A DNA stretch of 64,000 bases, taken from NCBI RefSeq assembly GCF_000757885.1, contig NZ_JQCR01000003.1, forward strand, positions 1,364,001 to 1,428,000, read 5' to 3'. Shown here piece after piece: positions 26,713-35,279 of this stretch (the stretch's first letter is position 1; the number at the start of each line of letters is the position of its first letter). This DNA comes from Paenibacillus wynnii. GTDB taxonomy: Bacteria; Bacillota; Bacilli; Paenibacillales; Paenibacillaceae. The position numbers and the translations under genes are program-made. Below the pieces are notes generated by a model. The model was not told the DNA's origin. It ran no database searches and saw only the letters and a list, made by a program, of their open reading frames with translations.

Positions 26713-26843
26713 GAATAGACCAACCTCCTATTAATTTTTAAAAAGTATGTAGTCCATAACGATTCATCATCTGCTATATTTTCAATCTCATCGTAGCCCG
26801 ATAAATCTGTATTGTCAACTAAAATAAATATAAATAATGTTGT

Positions 26844-26911
26844 TTTTGTTTGTTTACTGTTTGTTTTGAGAGGTTTATACTTAAATAAAAGCAGATTTAC
26901 CTTTGTTTGTT
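26844..26911. promoter_or_regulatory. TTTGTTTGTT direct repeats, candidate DeoR-type operator
   Basis: TTTGTTTGTT or close variants occur at about 26845, 26859 and 26902, between the divergent fucO and DeoR genes. DeoR-family regulators such as GlpR and FruR often bind TGTTTGTTT-like direct repeats. The remaining AT-rich spacer (26713-27035) should hold both promoters. Confidence 0.45.
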
Positions 26912-27035
26912 GCAAAACACAGATTTCCATGGTTAGCTTAGTTAAAGAAGAATTCAAGTAGAAATCAAGAAGAATTCAGAAAAAATAAATCTTACATTAT
27001 TAAGTATTCTATAGTCCCTCAGGAAAGGTGATCCT

Positions 27036-27791
27036 ATGTTAGCTGGTGAAAGACGTAAAAAGATAATAGACCTCATACATCAGGACAAGCGTGTTCTGGT
27101 CTCAGATTTGAGTCGAATGTTCGAAGTGACGGAGGAAACGATCCGCAGGGATCTGGAGAAATTAGAGAAAGATGGCATCCTGAGCCGTACGTATGGCGGA
27201 GCGATGCTGAATCGTCATACCAATGAGGATTTACCTTTTGTAACACGCAATGCCCTCAATACGGATATCAAACGCAATATCGCGCTTAAGGCACTCGATC
27301 TAATCAACGACGGCGATACTCTAATGGTAGATCCAAGCTCCACCTCCTTCGAGTTCCTGAAGCTGGTGGGTAATAAAAACAACCTGACGATCATAACCAA
27401 CTCCATTAATATTCTGCATGAGTTTGCGAATTCAACGATGAACATCATCTCCACAGGAGGCTCTCTCCGCTACCGTTCCTTATCTCTTGTAGGTCCTGTA
27501 GCTCATGACACTATTCAACGTTACAATGTGGACACGGCAGTGATTAGCTGCAAAGGTGTAGATGCGGAGAATGGCGTGACGGATTCCAATGAACCGGAGT
27601 GTGAGTTGAAGAAATATATGCTACGGCAGGCTAACAAGGTCATTTTACTCGCTGATCATACTAAGTTTGATAAAACAGCCTTCACCAAGCTGGTGGAGTT
27701 AAACCGAATTGACTATTTGATTACAGACCGCAAGCCTTCTGAGGCATGGCTGAAACGGTTAAATGAGGCTAATATCGAGGTAATGTACTAG
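27036..27791 (+). CDS. DeoR family regulator of rhamnose genes
   Basis: A 251-residue regulator. The N-terminal helix-turn-helix is VSDLSRMFEVTEETIRRDLE, followed by KDGILSRTYGGA, the DeoR signature. The C-terminal sugar-phosphate sensor (MVDPSSTSFEFLKLVG, ISTGGSLRYRSLSLVGP, ILLADHTKFDKTAF) is the DeoRC fold. It is divergent from the rhamnose operon, so it most likely represses it, with rhamnulose 1-phosphate the expected effector by analogy with other DeoR-type rhamnose regulators. AGGAAAGG precedes the ATG. Confidence 0.85.
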   Translation: MLAGERRKKIIDLIHQDKRVLVSDLSRMFEVTEETIRRDLEKLEKDGILSRTYGGAMLNRHTNEDLPFVTRNALNTDIKRNIALKALDLINDGDTLMVDPSSTSFEFLKLVGNKNNLTIITNSINILHEFANSTMNIISTGGSLRYRSLSLVGPVAHDTIQRYNVDTAVISCKGVDAENGVTDSNEPECELKKYMLRQANKVILLADHTKFDKTAFTKLVELNRIDYLITDRKPSEAWLKRLNEANIEVMY

Positions 27792-27914
27792 AAAAGTTGG
27801 ATGAATATACTATTGTGACCACTGCGGACTCCACACGGACCCCTCTATAGTGGGATTGCCGGATTTCACCTTCCTAATGTGGGACTTCGACACTCCTATG
27901 GTAGGATTACAGTT

Positions 27915-28110
27915 TACTTGCACTTTCTACAACTATATCGATTTCTTGAAGCATGCGGAGGATTTTAGTTGTAGTTTCTGCAATTAAAAACCACCAAAAC
28001 CCGATTTGCAGTCCAAAAAAGTAATTATAGTTGCAGAAAATACAATTAAGCGATCAAAATTGACGTTACAAGCTGTTTTAATTGTACAAAGTGCAATTAA
28101 AGTTAGAGAT
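27915..28110. repeat. Cluster of short palindromic intergenic repeats (copy 1)
   Basis: Several related segments recur: TTTAGTTGTAGTTTCTGCAA, ATAGTTGCAGAAAATACA and TTTAATTGTACAAAGTGCAA. The last one with its flank is an almost perfect palindrome. A second cluster with the same segments in the same order lies at 43615-43815. The 27792-27914 part between the regulator stop and this cluster has no recognised feature. Confidence 0.7.
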
Positions 28111-28112
28111 TA

Positions 28113-28180
28113 AGTTAGTTTGAGTTAGTTTGAGTTAGTTTGAGTTGGAGTTGGAGTGAGTTGTTTTTGAGTTAGTTTGC
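28113..28180. repeat. 10-bp tandem repeat tract
   Basis: The unit GAGTTAGTTT is repeated about three times in direct succession and then degenerates (GAGTTGGAGTTGGAGTGAGT, GAGTTAGTTTGC). It is non-coding. Confidence 0.75.
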
Positions 28181-28230
28181 GTTTCAATTAGAGTTGGTTG
28201 TGTATGCTTAGAATCGCTACATGTAACACT

Positions 28231-28270
28231 AAAGGCCGTCTCCCTTTTTTATGGGAAACGGCCTTTTTTT
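28231..28270 (+). terminator. Intrinsic terminator
   Basis: AAAGGCCGTCTCCC pairs with GGGAAACGGCCTTT and is followed by TTTT on the plus strand. It may also stop minus-strand transcripts from the kinase gene ending at 28341. Confidence 0.8.
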
Positions 28271-28340
28271 AAATGAATAAGAGATTTCCACCCTCAGATT
28301 AAACCCAAATGGATTCTCTGTATGAACCGGAGATCGGATA

Positions 28341-29723
28341 TTACGATTCGGGCGTGGAATAAATCAGGGGAAGTTGAACCGATACGGTTGTTCCTTTCCC
28401 CAATGCGCTTGTAACTTCAATATGACCGTGATGTAGATCAACAACTCGCTTAACAATAGACAACCCTATACCACTGCCGCCAACTTCTCGGCTTCTGGCT
28501 TTATCCACTTTGTAAAAAGGCTTGAATATATTCCTGATCTCCTCTTCAGGCATTCCCACCCCGTTGTCCGCAATCTGAATACTCACTCGATCTCCCTCTT
28601 CGATGGCTGTAATCGAGATTAACCCGTCCTCACCCGTAAATTTGATGCTGTTGCTTAAGATGTTGCTCCAGATCTGACTTAGTCGATCCTCATCGGCTAC
28701 GATGGTTATGGAGGGCAGTTCAAGCTCAAGATTAACTTTTTTTGCTGACCACTGCGGTTCCAGAGCAATCACAATTTTTCGAAGCTGCTCATCCAAAGAA
28801 AAGCTCTCCGGCACTAGTTGAAGATGCTCGTATTCAAGCGTAGACAATTGTAGTAAATTACCGCATAACCTGGAGAGACGGTCACTCTCTTCCTCAATAA
28901 TATTCAATAATCGCATCCGACTGGCCTCGTCCATATCTTTACGCTTTAAGGCTTGGGTGAACCCTTTGATCGAGGTTAGTGGAGACTGAAATTCATGGGA
29001 GACGTCAGAGACGAACTGCTTGCGGATTCCCTCAAGCGTCCCTAACTCCTGAGCCATAACATTGAAGCTTCTTGTCAGTTGCCCAATTTCATCATTTCGT
29101 TTCGTGTGCAGGCTGACGCTGAAATCTCCCTTTGCCATTCTACGTGTCGCCCGCGTCAATTGTTGTAAGGGAAGTACGATATATCTTGCTGCAAAAAGAA
29201 TTAAAATGCTTCCGCAGCCCAGCACGATCAGTAATTGGGACTTCATGAAATTTGCAACCTTATTTAGTAATTTACTAATTTCAGGCGATATAAAAAGCGC
29301 TCTAGGTGACCCGTCAATCGAAAACGGAATGCCCACCGTCAACCCTTCCTTTCTACCTCCTTTGTTCAGATCGCTGCGGAATACCTCTCCCTTCAGGACG
29401 GGTTGAAGATTTGCTTCATCCTTACTTGCTTGATCACCGATTTCATTGCTGCTTGTATACAGTTGTTTACCTTCATTGTCATACATCCGCACTGAATATA
29501 GCGGCAGGGAAGTAACCCCCTTCATCAAGGCGTCGAGATTTTCACCTTTTTCCTCTTGATACGACTTGATAATAATTTTGCCGCTCTGAATCATATCGTC
29601 CTGAACCATAGTCTTTACTTGCCCTATGTATAGACTATTGATGAGCAGTGAACCAATGATTCCACTGATAACAATAGCTCCTAGGAAAGTTAGGACCACT
29701 CGAACATACAGCGATTTAATCAC
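28341..29723 (-). CDS. Sensor histidine kinase (OmpR-type partner)
   Basis: A 460-residue membrane kinase. TM1 is about residues 9-30 and TM2 about 164-184, enclosing an extracellular sensor of some 130 residues. HAMP (IVLPLQQLTRATRRMAKGDF) follows, then HisKA with His243 in VSDVSHEFQSPLTS, and HATPase with WSNILSNSIKFTG (N box), IADNGVGMPEE (G1) and GGSGIGLSIVKRVV (G2). It overlaps the response-regulator gene by 8 bp, so the two are co-translated. The signal is unknown. Confidence 0.9.
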   Translation of the reverse strand: MIKSLYVRVVLTFLGAIVISGIIGSLLINSLYIGQVKTMVQDDMIQSGKIIIKSYQEEKGENLDALMKGVTSLPLYSVRMYDNEGKQLYTSSNEIGDQASKDEANLQPVLKGEVFRSDLNKGGRKEGLTVGIPFSIDGSPRALFISPEISKLLNKVANFMKSQLLIVLGCGSILILFAARYIVLPLQQLTRATRRMAKGDFSVSLHTKRNDEIGQLTRSFNVMAQELGTLEGIRKQFVSDVSHEFQSPLTSIKGFTQALKRKDMDEASRMRLLNIIEEESDRLSRLCGNLLQLSTLEYEHLQLVPESFSLDEQLRKIVIALEPQWSAKKVNLELELPSITIVADEDRLSQIWSNILSNSIKFTGEDGLISITAIEEGDRVSIQIADNGVGMPEEEIRNIFKPFYKVDKARSREVGGSGIGLSIVKRVVDLHHGHIEVTSALGKGTTVSVQLPLIYSTPES

Positions 29724-30399
29724 GGTGAACCTCCAACCGGTAGCCCATCCCTCTGAGTGTAACTATTTTGAAATCATCGCTATACTTCTGGAACCGTTCC
29801 CGCAGTCGTTTGATATGGGTATCCACTGTTCGCTCATCTCCGTCATATTCATAACCCCAGATCTCGCGAATCAACATGTCCCTTGTAAAGATTTGACCGG
29901 GATAGCTTGCCAGCTTGCACAGCAGTTCAAATTCCTTAAGCGGGAGTGTTGCCGACACGCCTGAATCTGTAAAAAGGACCTGATAGTTCTTTTTGTCCAG
30001 TGTCACATCCCCCAGCTTAATGGTGTGTGAGGTCGAGATACCGTAACGCTTTAGCAGCGCCTTTACCCGCATGACCAGTTCCATCGGATCAAATGGCTTC
30101 ACCAGATAATCATCCGTCCCCAGCCGAAAACCTTTGATTTTGTCCGCAGGCTCACCTTTTGCTGTGATCATCAGTATGGGCTTATCCCCTGATTCCCGGA
30201 GTCTCCTACATAGCTCCCAGCCATCCATTCCCGGCATCATGATATCGATAATAGCCAGATCCACCGGATTATTCTCGTAGTACTCCCAAGCCTCCGTACC
30301 GTTACTTTTCTCTATAATTTCCATGCCCTCGTCTTCCAAAAACAACCTCACCAGCTCACGAATATGAGCTTCATCATCTACAACCAATATCGTTGTCAT
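29716..30399 (-). CDS. OmpR/PhoB-family response regulator
   Basis: A 227-residue regulator. The receiver domain has the acidic pair in LVVDDEAHIREL, phospho-acceptor Asp52 in IIDIMMPGMDG, and Lys in DDYLVKPFDP. The C-terminal winged helix is clear (LPLKEFELLCKLASYPGQIF, ERTVDTHIKRLRERF, TLRGMGYRLE). It is the first gene of the pair with the kinase. The start is ATG at 30399 after GAGGCGG. Confidence 0.92.
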   Translation of the reverse strand: MTTILVVDDEAHIRELVRLFLEDEGMEIIEKSNGTEAWEYYENNPVDLAIIDIMMPGMDGWELCRRLRESGDKPILMITAKGEPADKIKGFRLGTDDYLVKPFDPMELVMRVKALLKRYGISTSHTIKLGDVTLDKKNYQVLFTDSGVSATLPLKEFELLCKLASYPGQIFTRDMLIREIWGYEYDGDERTVDTHIKRLRERFQKYSDDFKIVTLRGMGYRLEVHRD

Positions 30400-30610
30400 C
30401 CATACCGCCTCACTTCATTGTCTAAATTACTTAGGATCTGTTCATTATATTCTCTCCATTTGAACTCCACGTGAACTGAATATTACAATTGTACCATTAA
30501 CATTACCTCTGAAAGATAGTTGCCTTTGGACGCGAGCATTCCGCCTAATCAGGTCCGCCTTACCAACCCCAAAAATCCGCCGGCAAAGTGAATAAACAAC
30601 TTTTAAAAAA

Positions 30611-30654
30611 ACAAAAGGTCTGCCTCCGAAGATAACTTCAGAGACAGACCTTTA
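30611..30654 (-). terminator. Intrinsic terminator after the RNA helicase gene
   Basis: AAAGGTCTGTCTCTGAA pairs with TTCGGAGGCAGACCTTT on the minus strand, followed by TGTTTTTTT. The stretch 30400-30610 to its left holds the response-regulator promoter region; nothing else was recognised. Confidence 0.87.
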
Positions 30655-30680
30655 TAAATAGTTCTCATGTGCAGCTAGTG

Positions 30681-32084
30681 TTATCTGCTTGCTTTGCTTT
30701 CTTTCTTGAACCACTCGGACTTAGGCTTCCGAGGCGGATTAGCCTTTGCTTTAGTCTGGAGACTAGGCTTAGGTTGCTCAGATCTTGCACTAGCTGGTCT
30801 TGAGCCTGCTGGTTTTGTGCTTGCAGCAGCTTTGGAGCTTGCAGGTCTTGATGAGCTTGCAGGTCTTGAACCCGAAGGTCTTGAGCTTGCCGGCTTTGAG
30901 TTGGATGACTTCGACGGTTGTCCGGACTTAAAGGATTGAGGAATTCTCTTCATCGGATAAGGATGATCCTTTACTTCAGGAATCGTCTTACCGATTAATT
31001 TCTCAATATCCTTAAGGAATGGAAGCTCGTCTACTTCACAAAAAGAGATCGCCGTTCCGCTAAGCCCTGCTCTACCGGTACGTCCAATGCGGTGAACATA
31101 GGTTTCAGGAATATTAGGCAGGTTGAAGTTGATAACGTGTGAAAGCTCATCAATATCGATCCCTCTAGCCGCGATATCCGTTGCTACCAATACCCGTGTT
31201 GCTCCGCTTTTGAAATTTCTCAAAGCATTCTGGCGGTCATTTTGAGATTTATTCCCATGAATAGCTTGCGCTGAAACATTAATTTTAGCCAGATCTTTAG
31301 TTACACGGTCCGCTCCACGTTTGGTACGGGTAAACACCAGAGCCGATACTATGGATTTATCCTCCAAAAGAAGATTTAATTGATTTTGCTTGTTGCCCAT
31401 TTCTAACAAATAAATGGATTGCTCTATCCGATCCACTGTAGAGGATACAGGAGTAATCTCTACTTTCACTGGATTAACCAGCAAAGATTTAACCATTTTA
31501 TCTATTTCCGGCGGCATCGTTGCCGAGAAGAACAGTGTTTGTTTTTTAACTGGCATCTTAGTGATGATTCTCTTCACATCATGAATAAAGCCCATATCAA
31601 GCATTCTGTCGGCTTCATCCAGCACTAAGATTTTGACAAACTGCAAATCCACACGTTTTTGGTTCATTAGATCCAGAAGTCGACCTGGAGTGGCAATCAG
31701 AATATCTGCGCCTTGATGCAAAGCACGCTCCTGCGCTTTCTGAGACACACCGCCAACGATAGCCGTACAACGAATACTCGTGAATTGGCTGTACGCTTTA
31801 ATATTTTCATCAATCTGGAGAGCAAGCTCTCTTGTAGGTGTTAGTATCAAAGAGCGAATCCGGCGGCCTGCGCTGACGCTGCTCGTCTGTTCGCTTAAGA
31901 GCTGAATAATCGGCAGTGAAAATGCAGCCGTTTTACCTGTTCCAGTCTGAGCACAGCCCAGCAAATCTCTGCCATCCAGTACTGCAGGGATTGATTGCTC
32001 TTGGATAGGTGTCGGTGAAGTATAGCCCTCTTTGCTTAAAGCTTTTAAAATCGGGGGTATAATGTTTAATTCTTTAAATGTCAT
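30681..32084 (-). CDS. DEAD-box ATP-dependent RNA helicase
   Basis: A 467-residue RhlE/CshA-like helicase. Q motif YTSPTPIQEQSIP, motif I AQTGTGKT, Ia PTRELALQI, Ib TPGRLLD, II LDEADRMLD, III FFSATMP, V ATDIAARGID and VI HRIGRTGRAG are all present. After about residue 375 comes a low-complexity basic/Ser-Pro-Ala tail built from PASSRPSGSRPASS-like repeats and ending KSEWFKKESKASR, which likely binds RNA. It acts in ribosome assembly or mRNA decay, often at low temperature. AAGGAG precedes the ATG. Confidence 0.92.
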   Translation of the reverse strand: MTFKELNIIPPILKALSKEGYTSPTPIQEQSIPAVLDGRDLLGCAQTGTGKTAAFSLPIIQLLSEQTSSVSAGRRIRSLILTPTRELALQIDENIKAYSQFTSIRCTAIVGGVSQKAQERALHQGADILIATPGRLLDLMNQKRVDLQFVKILVLDEADRMLDMGFIHDVKRIITKMPVKKQTLFFSATMPPEIDKMVKSLLVNPVKVEITPVSSTVDRIEQSIYLLEMGNKQNQLNLLLEDKSIVSALVFTRTKRGADRVTKDLAKINVSAQAIHGNKSQNDRQNALRNFKSGATRVLVATDIAARGIDIDELSHVINFNLPNIPETYVHRIGRTGRAGLSGTAISFCEVDELPFLKDIEKLIGKTIPEVKDHPYPMKRIPQSFKSGQPSKSSNSKPASSRPSGSRPASSSRPASSKAAASTKPAGSRPASARSEQPKPSLQTKAKANPPRKPKSEWFKKESKASR

Positions 32085-32434
32085 TTTGTCTCCTTAATTA
32101 TAAACACATATATTATTAATCATCGAACTTTTATGTCATAACGAATAATGATAACATAAATAATTAGAAAATAGAAGAAAAATGTTGTTTAAACCCAGGG
32201 AAATTATTTCATGCACTAACGTAAACTAACAACATAATTAATCACGATAACTTTTAATAACCATAAAGGCCTGTATACATCTTCCGATTGCTGTCACATA
32301 ATTTTTTTGTTATTAGAATAATATCGTTATACAAAAACATTTTTTATTGTGTTATGTTGGATATATATGGATAAAGGGGGGTGAAAGTACGCACAGCTAG
32401 GCGTCAACCCAATTCCCTGAAGGAGGAACTATTC

Positions 32435-34015
32435 ATGAAATCAGGTAAACGTACTTCGTTCCGAATCATTAGTCTTTTGGCTTTATCCTGTGTTCTTCTC
32501 CTCTCCCTCTCTTTTCCTCAGAAGCAAGTGGCAGCAGCAGGCACCTCGGTTAAGGGCTTCTATGTAAGCGGTTCCACCCTGTATGATGCAACTGGCAGCC
32601 CTTTTGTTATGAGAGGCATTAATCATGCACATACCTGGTACAAAAACGACTTGGCAACGGCCATTCCGGCAATTGCAGCAACCGGCTCCAATGTAGTACG
32701 TATCGCACTTTCCAGTGGAAGTAAATGGTCCATTGACAGCATGGCAGATGTGCAGAAAATTCTCGCCCTTTGCGACCAATACAAACTGATTGCCATGCTA
32801 GAGGTGCATGATGCAACGGGATCAGATAATACTTCTGACCTGAACGCCGCTGTGAACTATTGGATCAGCATTAAGGATGCCCTAATTGGTAAAGAGGATC
32901 GGGTCATCGTCAACATCGCAAATGAATGGTTCGGTTCATGGAGCACTGCAACCTGGGCCAGTGGTTACCAATCCGCCATTTCTTCCCTCAGGGATGCAGG
33001 AATCAAAAACACACTAGTTGTTGATTCCGCCGGCTGGGGACAATATCCAACCTCCGTTTTTACAAGCGGCAACGCAGTCTTCAATTCCGACCCACTTCAT
33101 AATACGATATTCTCCATTCATATGTATGAATATGCCGGTGGAACAGCGGCAACGGTAAAGAGCAATATCGACAGCGCCTTGGCCATTGGTGTACCGGTCA
33201 TTATTGGCGAATTCGGTTACAAGCATACAGGCGGAGATGTCGACGAAGCTACCATTATGAGCTACTCGCAGCAAAAAGGAGTAGGTTGGCTCGCCTGGTC
33301 CTGGTATGGAAACGGCGGCGGTGTCGAATATCTCGATTTGGCCAACGGACCGGCGGGCAGCCTCTCGGAATGGGGCAAATCAGTTGTGAATGGCTCATAT
33401 GGTACAATGGCAACCTCTGTACTCAACAAAATCTATACTACTACCGGTTATGTTCCTGTTCCGGACAACGGTGCTAATCCTTCTCCTACAGCAACCCCAA
33501 CACCCACAGCAACCCCAACACCTACGGCAACGGTTGCGCCAACTGCGACACCATCGACAGCTCCCGGCAATCTTATGCTTTATTACCGTGCCGGGGAAAC
33601 GAATGTGACTGACAACCAGATCAAACCCCATTTCAATATCAAGAATAACGGCACCTCCGCCGTGAACTTAAGCGGGTTGAAAATACGATACTACTTCACT
33701 AAAGAAGGATCACCATCGCTTAATTGCGCCATTGATTGGGCACAACTCGGTGCAGTCAACCTTACGACTTCGTTTGGCAGCTTAAACACTACCAACACTG
33801 ATTCCTACCTTGAAATCGCCTTTACGTCAGGAGCGGGCAGCATCCCGGCCGGCGGGCAAACTGGTGATATCCAACTACTCATTTACAAAAGCGACTGGAG
33901 TAATTTTAATGAAGCGAATGATTATTCCTTTGATGCAACCAAAAATGCTTTTAGCTCCTGGAATCATGTAACACTGTTCCAAAACGGCAGCTTGGTATCG
34001 GGTATAGAGCCTTAA
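32435..34015 (+). CDS. Secreted GH5 beta-mannanase with carbohydrate-binding module
   Basis: A 526-residue exo-enzyme. A signal peptide ends near residue 35 (KQVAAA then GTS). The GH5 catalytic domain spans about 36-340 and closely follows the GH5 subfamily 8 bacterial mannanase pattern (GFYVSGSTLYDATGSPFVMR, GINHAHTWYKNDL). The acid/base is Glu164 in NIANEWFG and the nucleophile Glu259 in IIGEFGYKH. A Thr-Pro linker (about 344-378) leads to a CBM3-like beta-sandwich (LMLYYRAGETNVTDNQIKPH). It hydrolyses beta-1,4-mannan outside the cell. The ATG at 32435 follows AAGGAGG. The 350 bp between it and the helicase gene is AT-rich and should hold both divergent promoters. Confidence 0.9.
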   Translation: MKSGKRTSFRIISLLALSCVLLLSLSFPQKQVAAAGTSVKGFYVSGSTLYDATGSPFVMRGINHAHTWYKNDLATAIPAIAATGSNVVRIALSSGSKWSIDSMADVQKILALCDQYKLIAMLEVHDATGSDNTSDLNAAVNYWISIKDALIGKEDRVIVNIANEWFGSWSTATWASGYQSAISSLRDAGIKNTLVVDSAGWGQYPTSVFTSGNAVFNSDPLHNTIFSIHMYEYAGGTAATVKSNIDSALAIGVPVIIGEFGYKHTGGDVDEATIMSYSQQKGVGWLAWSWYGNGGGVEYLDLANGPAGSLSEWGKSVVNGSYGTMATSVLNKIYTTTGYVPVPDNGANPSPTATPTPTATPTPTATVAPTATPSTAPGNLMLYYRAGETNVTDNQIKPHFNIKNNGTSAVNLSGLKIRYYFTKEGSPSLNCAIDWAQLGAVNLTTSFGSLNTTNTDSYLEIAFTSGAGSIPAGGQTGDIQLLIYKSDWSNFNEANDYSFDATKNAFSSWNHVTLFQNGSLVSGIEP

Positions 34016-34096
34016 GCACGAAAGATGACCGTCTCCGTCCTATCGCCAATTTGAATGGGTGGAAGCATTTCCTGTTATACTCAAGTAGTTAACTCA

Positions 34097-34149
34097 TGAA
34101 AAAGGCTGTCCAATCCGCAAGGTGATATGCGAAATGGACAGCTTTTTAA
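34097..34149. terminator. Terminator between mannanase and GH76 genes
   Basis: AAAAAGGCTGTCCA pairs with TGGACAGCTTTTT around a long loop, with T-runs on both strands. It serves the convergent mannanase and alpha-mannan operons. Confidence 0.75.
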
Positions 34150-34193
34150 TGTATCATTATAAACTCCTGAAAATATAGCTTACATTCGGATAT

Positions 34194-35252
34194 TTATTCC
34201 TCTTGGGCTTGCAGTAACGCAGCCCCTTCCAGCAGCATAAGTCCGCTGAGCTGGACACTTAATTGCACAGGAAGCTGCTGCGGTTCCTTCTCCCATGATG
34301 GGCCGCATAGACCTAGCTGCTTATTAAGGTCCACCTCCCAAAGTCGCTGAGCATTAATCATGATCACCTCGCGCACCCGTACATTCTCGGGAACATGCCG
34401 ATACAGTTGCACCAAATATCGGATCAGGATTCCTTTGAATAAACCGGTGTCGTCAATACCTTCTTCAGGAAGCATCAGTGTACCCGGATCACAAAGTCGA
34501 TCTATACAGACTTTGGTGGTTCGGAGTGCATCTTCCATGTACTCGCGGTTACCCGTATTCAGGTAGAGCTCCAATCCGGCACCCAAAAACACGCCTTGGC
34601 AATAAGTGAATTCCCAGTCGTAATCAATTCGTCCATCGCCGAGTCTATTTATTCCGTCCCATACAAAACCATTGGCAGGATCAACCAAGTTGGTTTTATT
34701 CCAATCGTAAATGCGTATCGCCCAATCTAAGTATTCCTCTTCCTGAAGAATTCCATATAACCGAGCGGCAAGGATAGCAGCGGGTGCGTTTGCCGGAGTG
34801 TTTTTATAATCGAGCTGATCCTTCTTCCACGCCATCCCGCCCCCGAAGTTGTCATTCCAGGCCGTTACGATGTCAGCCCACAATTCTAGCACAGCTCTCA
34901 TATATTCATCATTGTCTGTAGCTACATAAGCTCGCAGCAGCGCAAGCGCTGTCCACTCCATGTCGTCATAATAATTATGGGAGAACGTCCCTCCGTTATA
35001 GACCCGAAGATTGCGGCTGAGTTCCTGAATTCTCAGAGCATATACCGAATTACCGGTTCGCTCATAAGCATCGACCAAAGTATCAATGACATGGGCCTGC
35101 CACCAGTAATAGAAGTTATCTTCAGCTTGGTTGTTCTCCCGAGGGTACCATTGATTCATAATACCTGTTGACAGGTTATAAAAATTCTCATGCAAGCATT
35201 GATGGAACCATTCTGCCCGCTCACTCCAGCTTTTCATTTCGAATGTCTTCAT
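34194..35252 (-). CDS. Cytoplasmic GH76 family glycosidase (alpha-1,6-mannanase-like), copy 2
   Basis: A 352-residue (alpha/alpha)6-barrel enzyme. The adjacent catalytic aspartates of GH76 are D96-D97 in NYYDDMEWTALALLRAY. FGGGMAWKKDQLDYKNTPAN and EFTYCQGVFLGAGLELY are further barrel motifs. There is no signal peptide, unlike most characterised GH76 endo-mannanases, so it should act on imported oligosaccharides. It is the last gene of the alpha-mannan operon and a paralogue of the gene before it. The ATG at 35252 is 20 bases from GGGAGG, while an in-frame CTG four codons earlier is 8 bases from it, so the true start may be the CTG. Confidence 0.85.
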   Translation of the reverse strand: MKTFEMKSWSERAEWFHQCLHENFYNLSTGIMNQWYPRENNQAEDNFYYWWQAHVIDTLVDAYERTGNSVYALRIQELSRNLRVYNGGTFSHNYYDDMEWTALALLRAYVATDNDEYMRAVLELWADIVTAWNDNFGGGMAWKKDQLDYKNTPANAPAAILAARLYGILQEEEYLDWAIRIYDWNKTNLVDPANGFVWDGINRLGDGRIDYDWEFTYCQGVFLGAGLELYLNTGNREYMEDALRTTKVCIDRLCDPGTLMLPEEGIDDTGLFKGILIRYLVQLYRHVPENVRVREVIMINAQRLWEVDLNKQLGLCGPSWEKEPQQLPVQLSVQLSGLMLLEGAALLQAQEE

Positions 35253-35279
35253 AGTATCAGTCAGAATAATTACCTCCCT

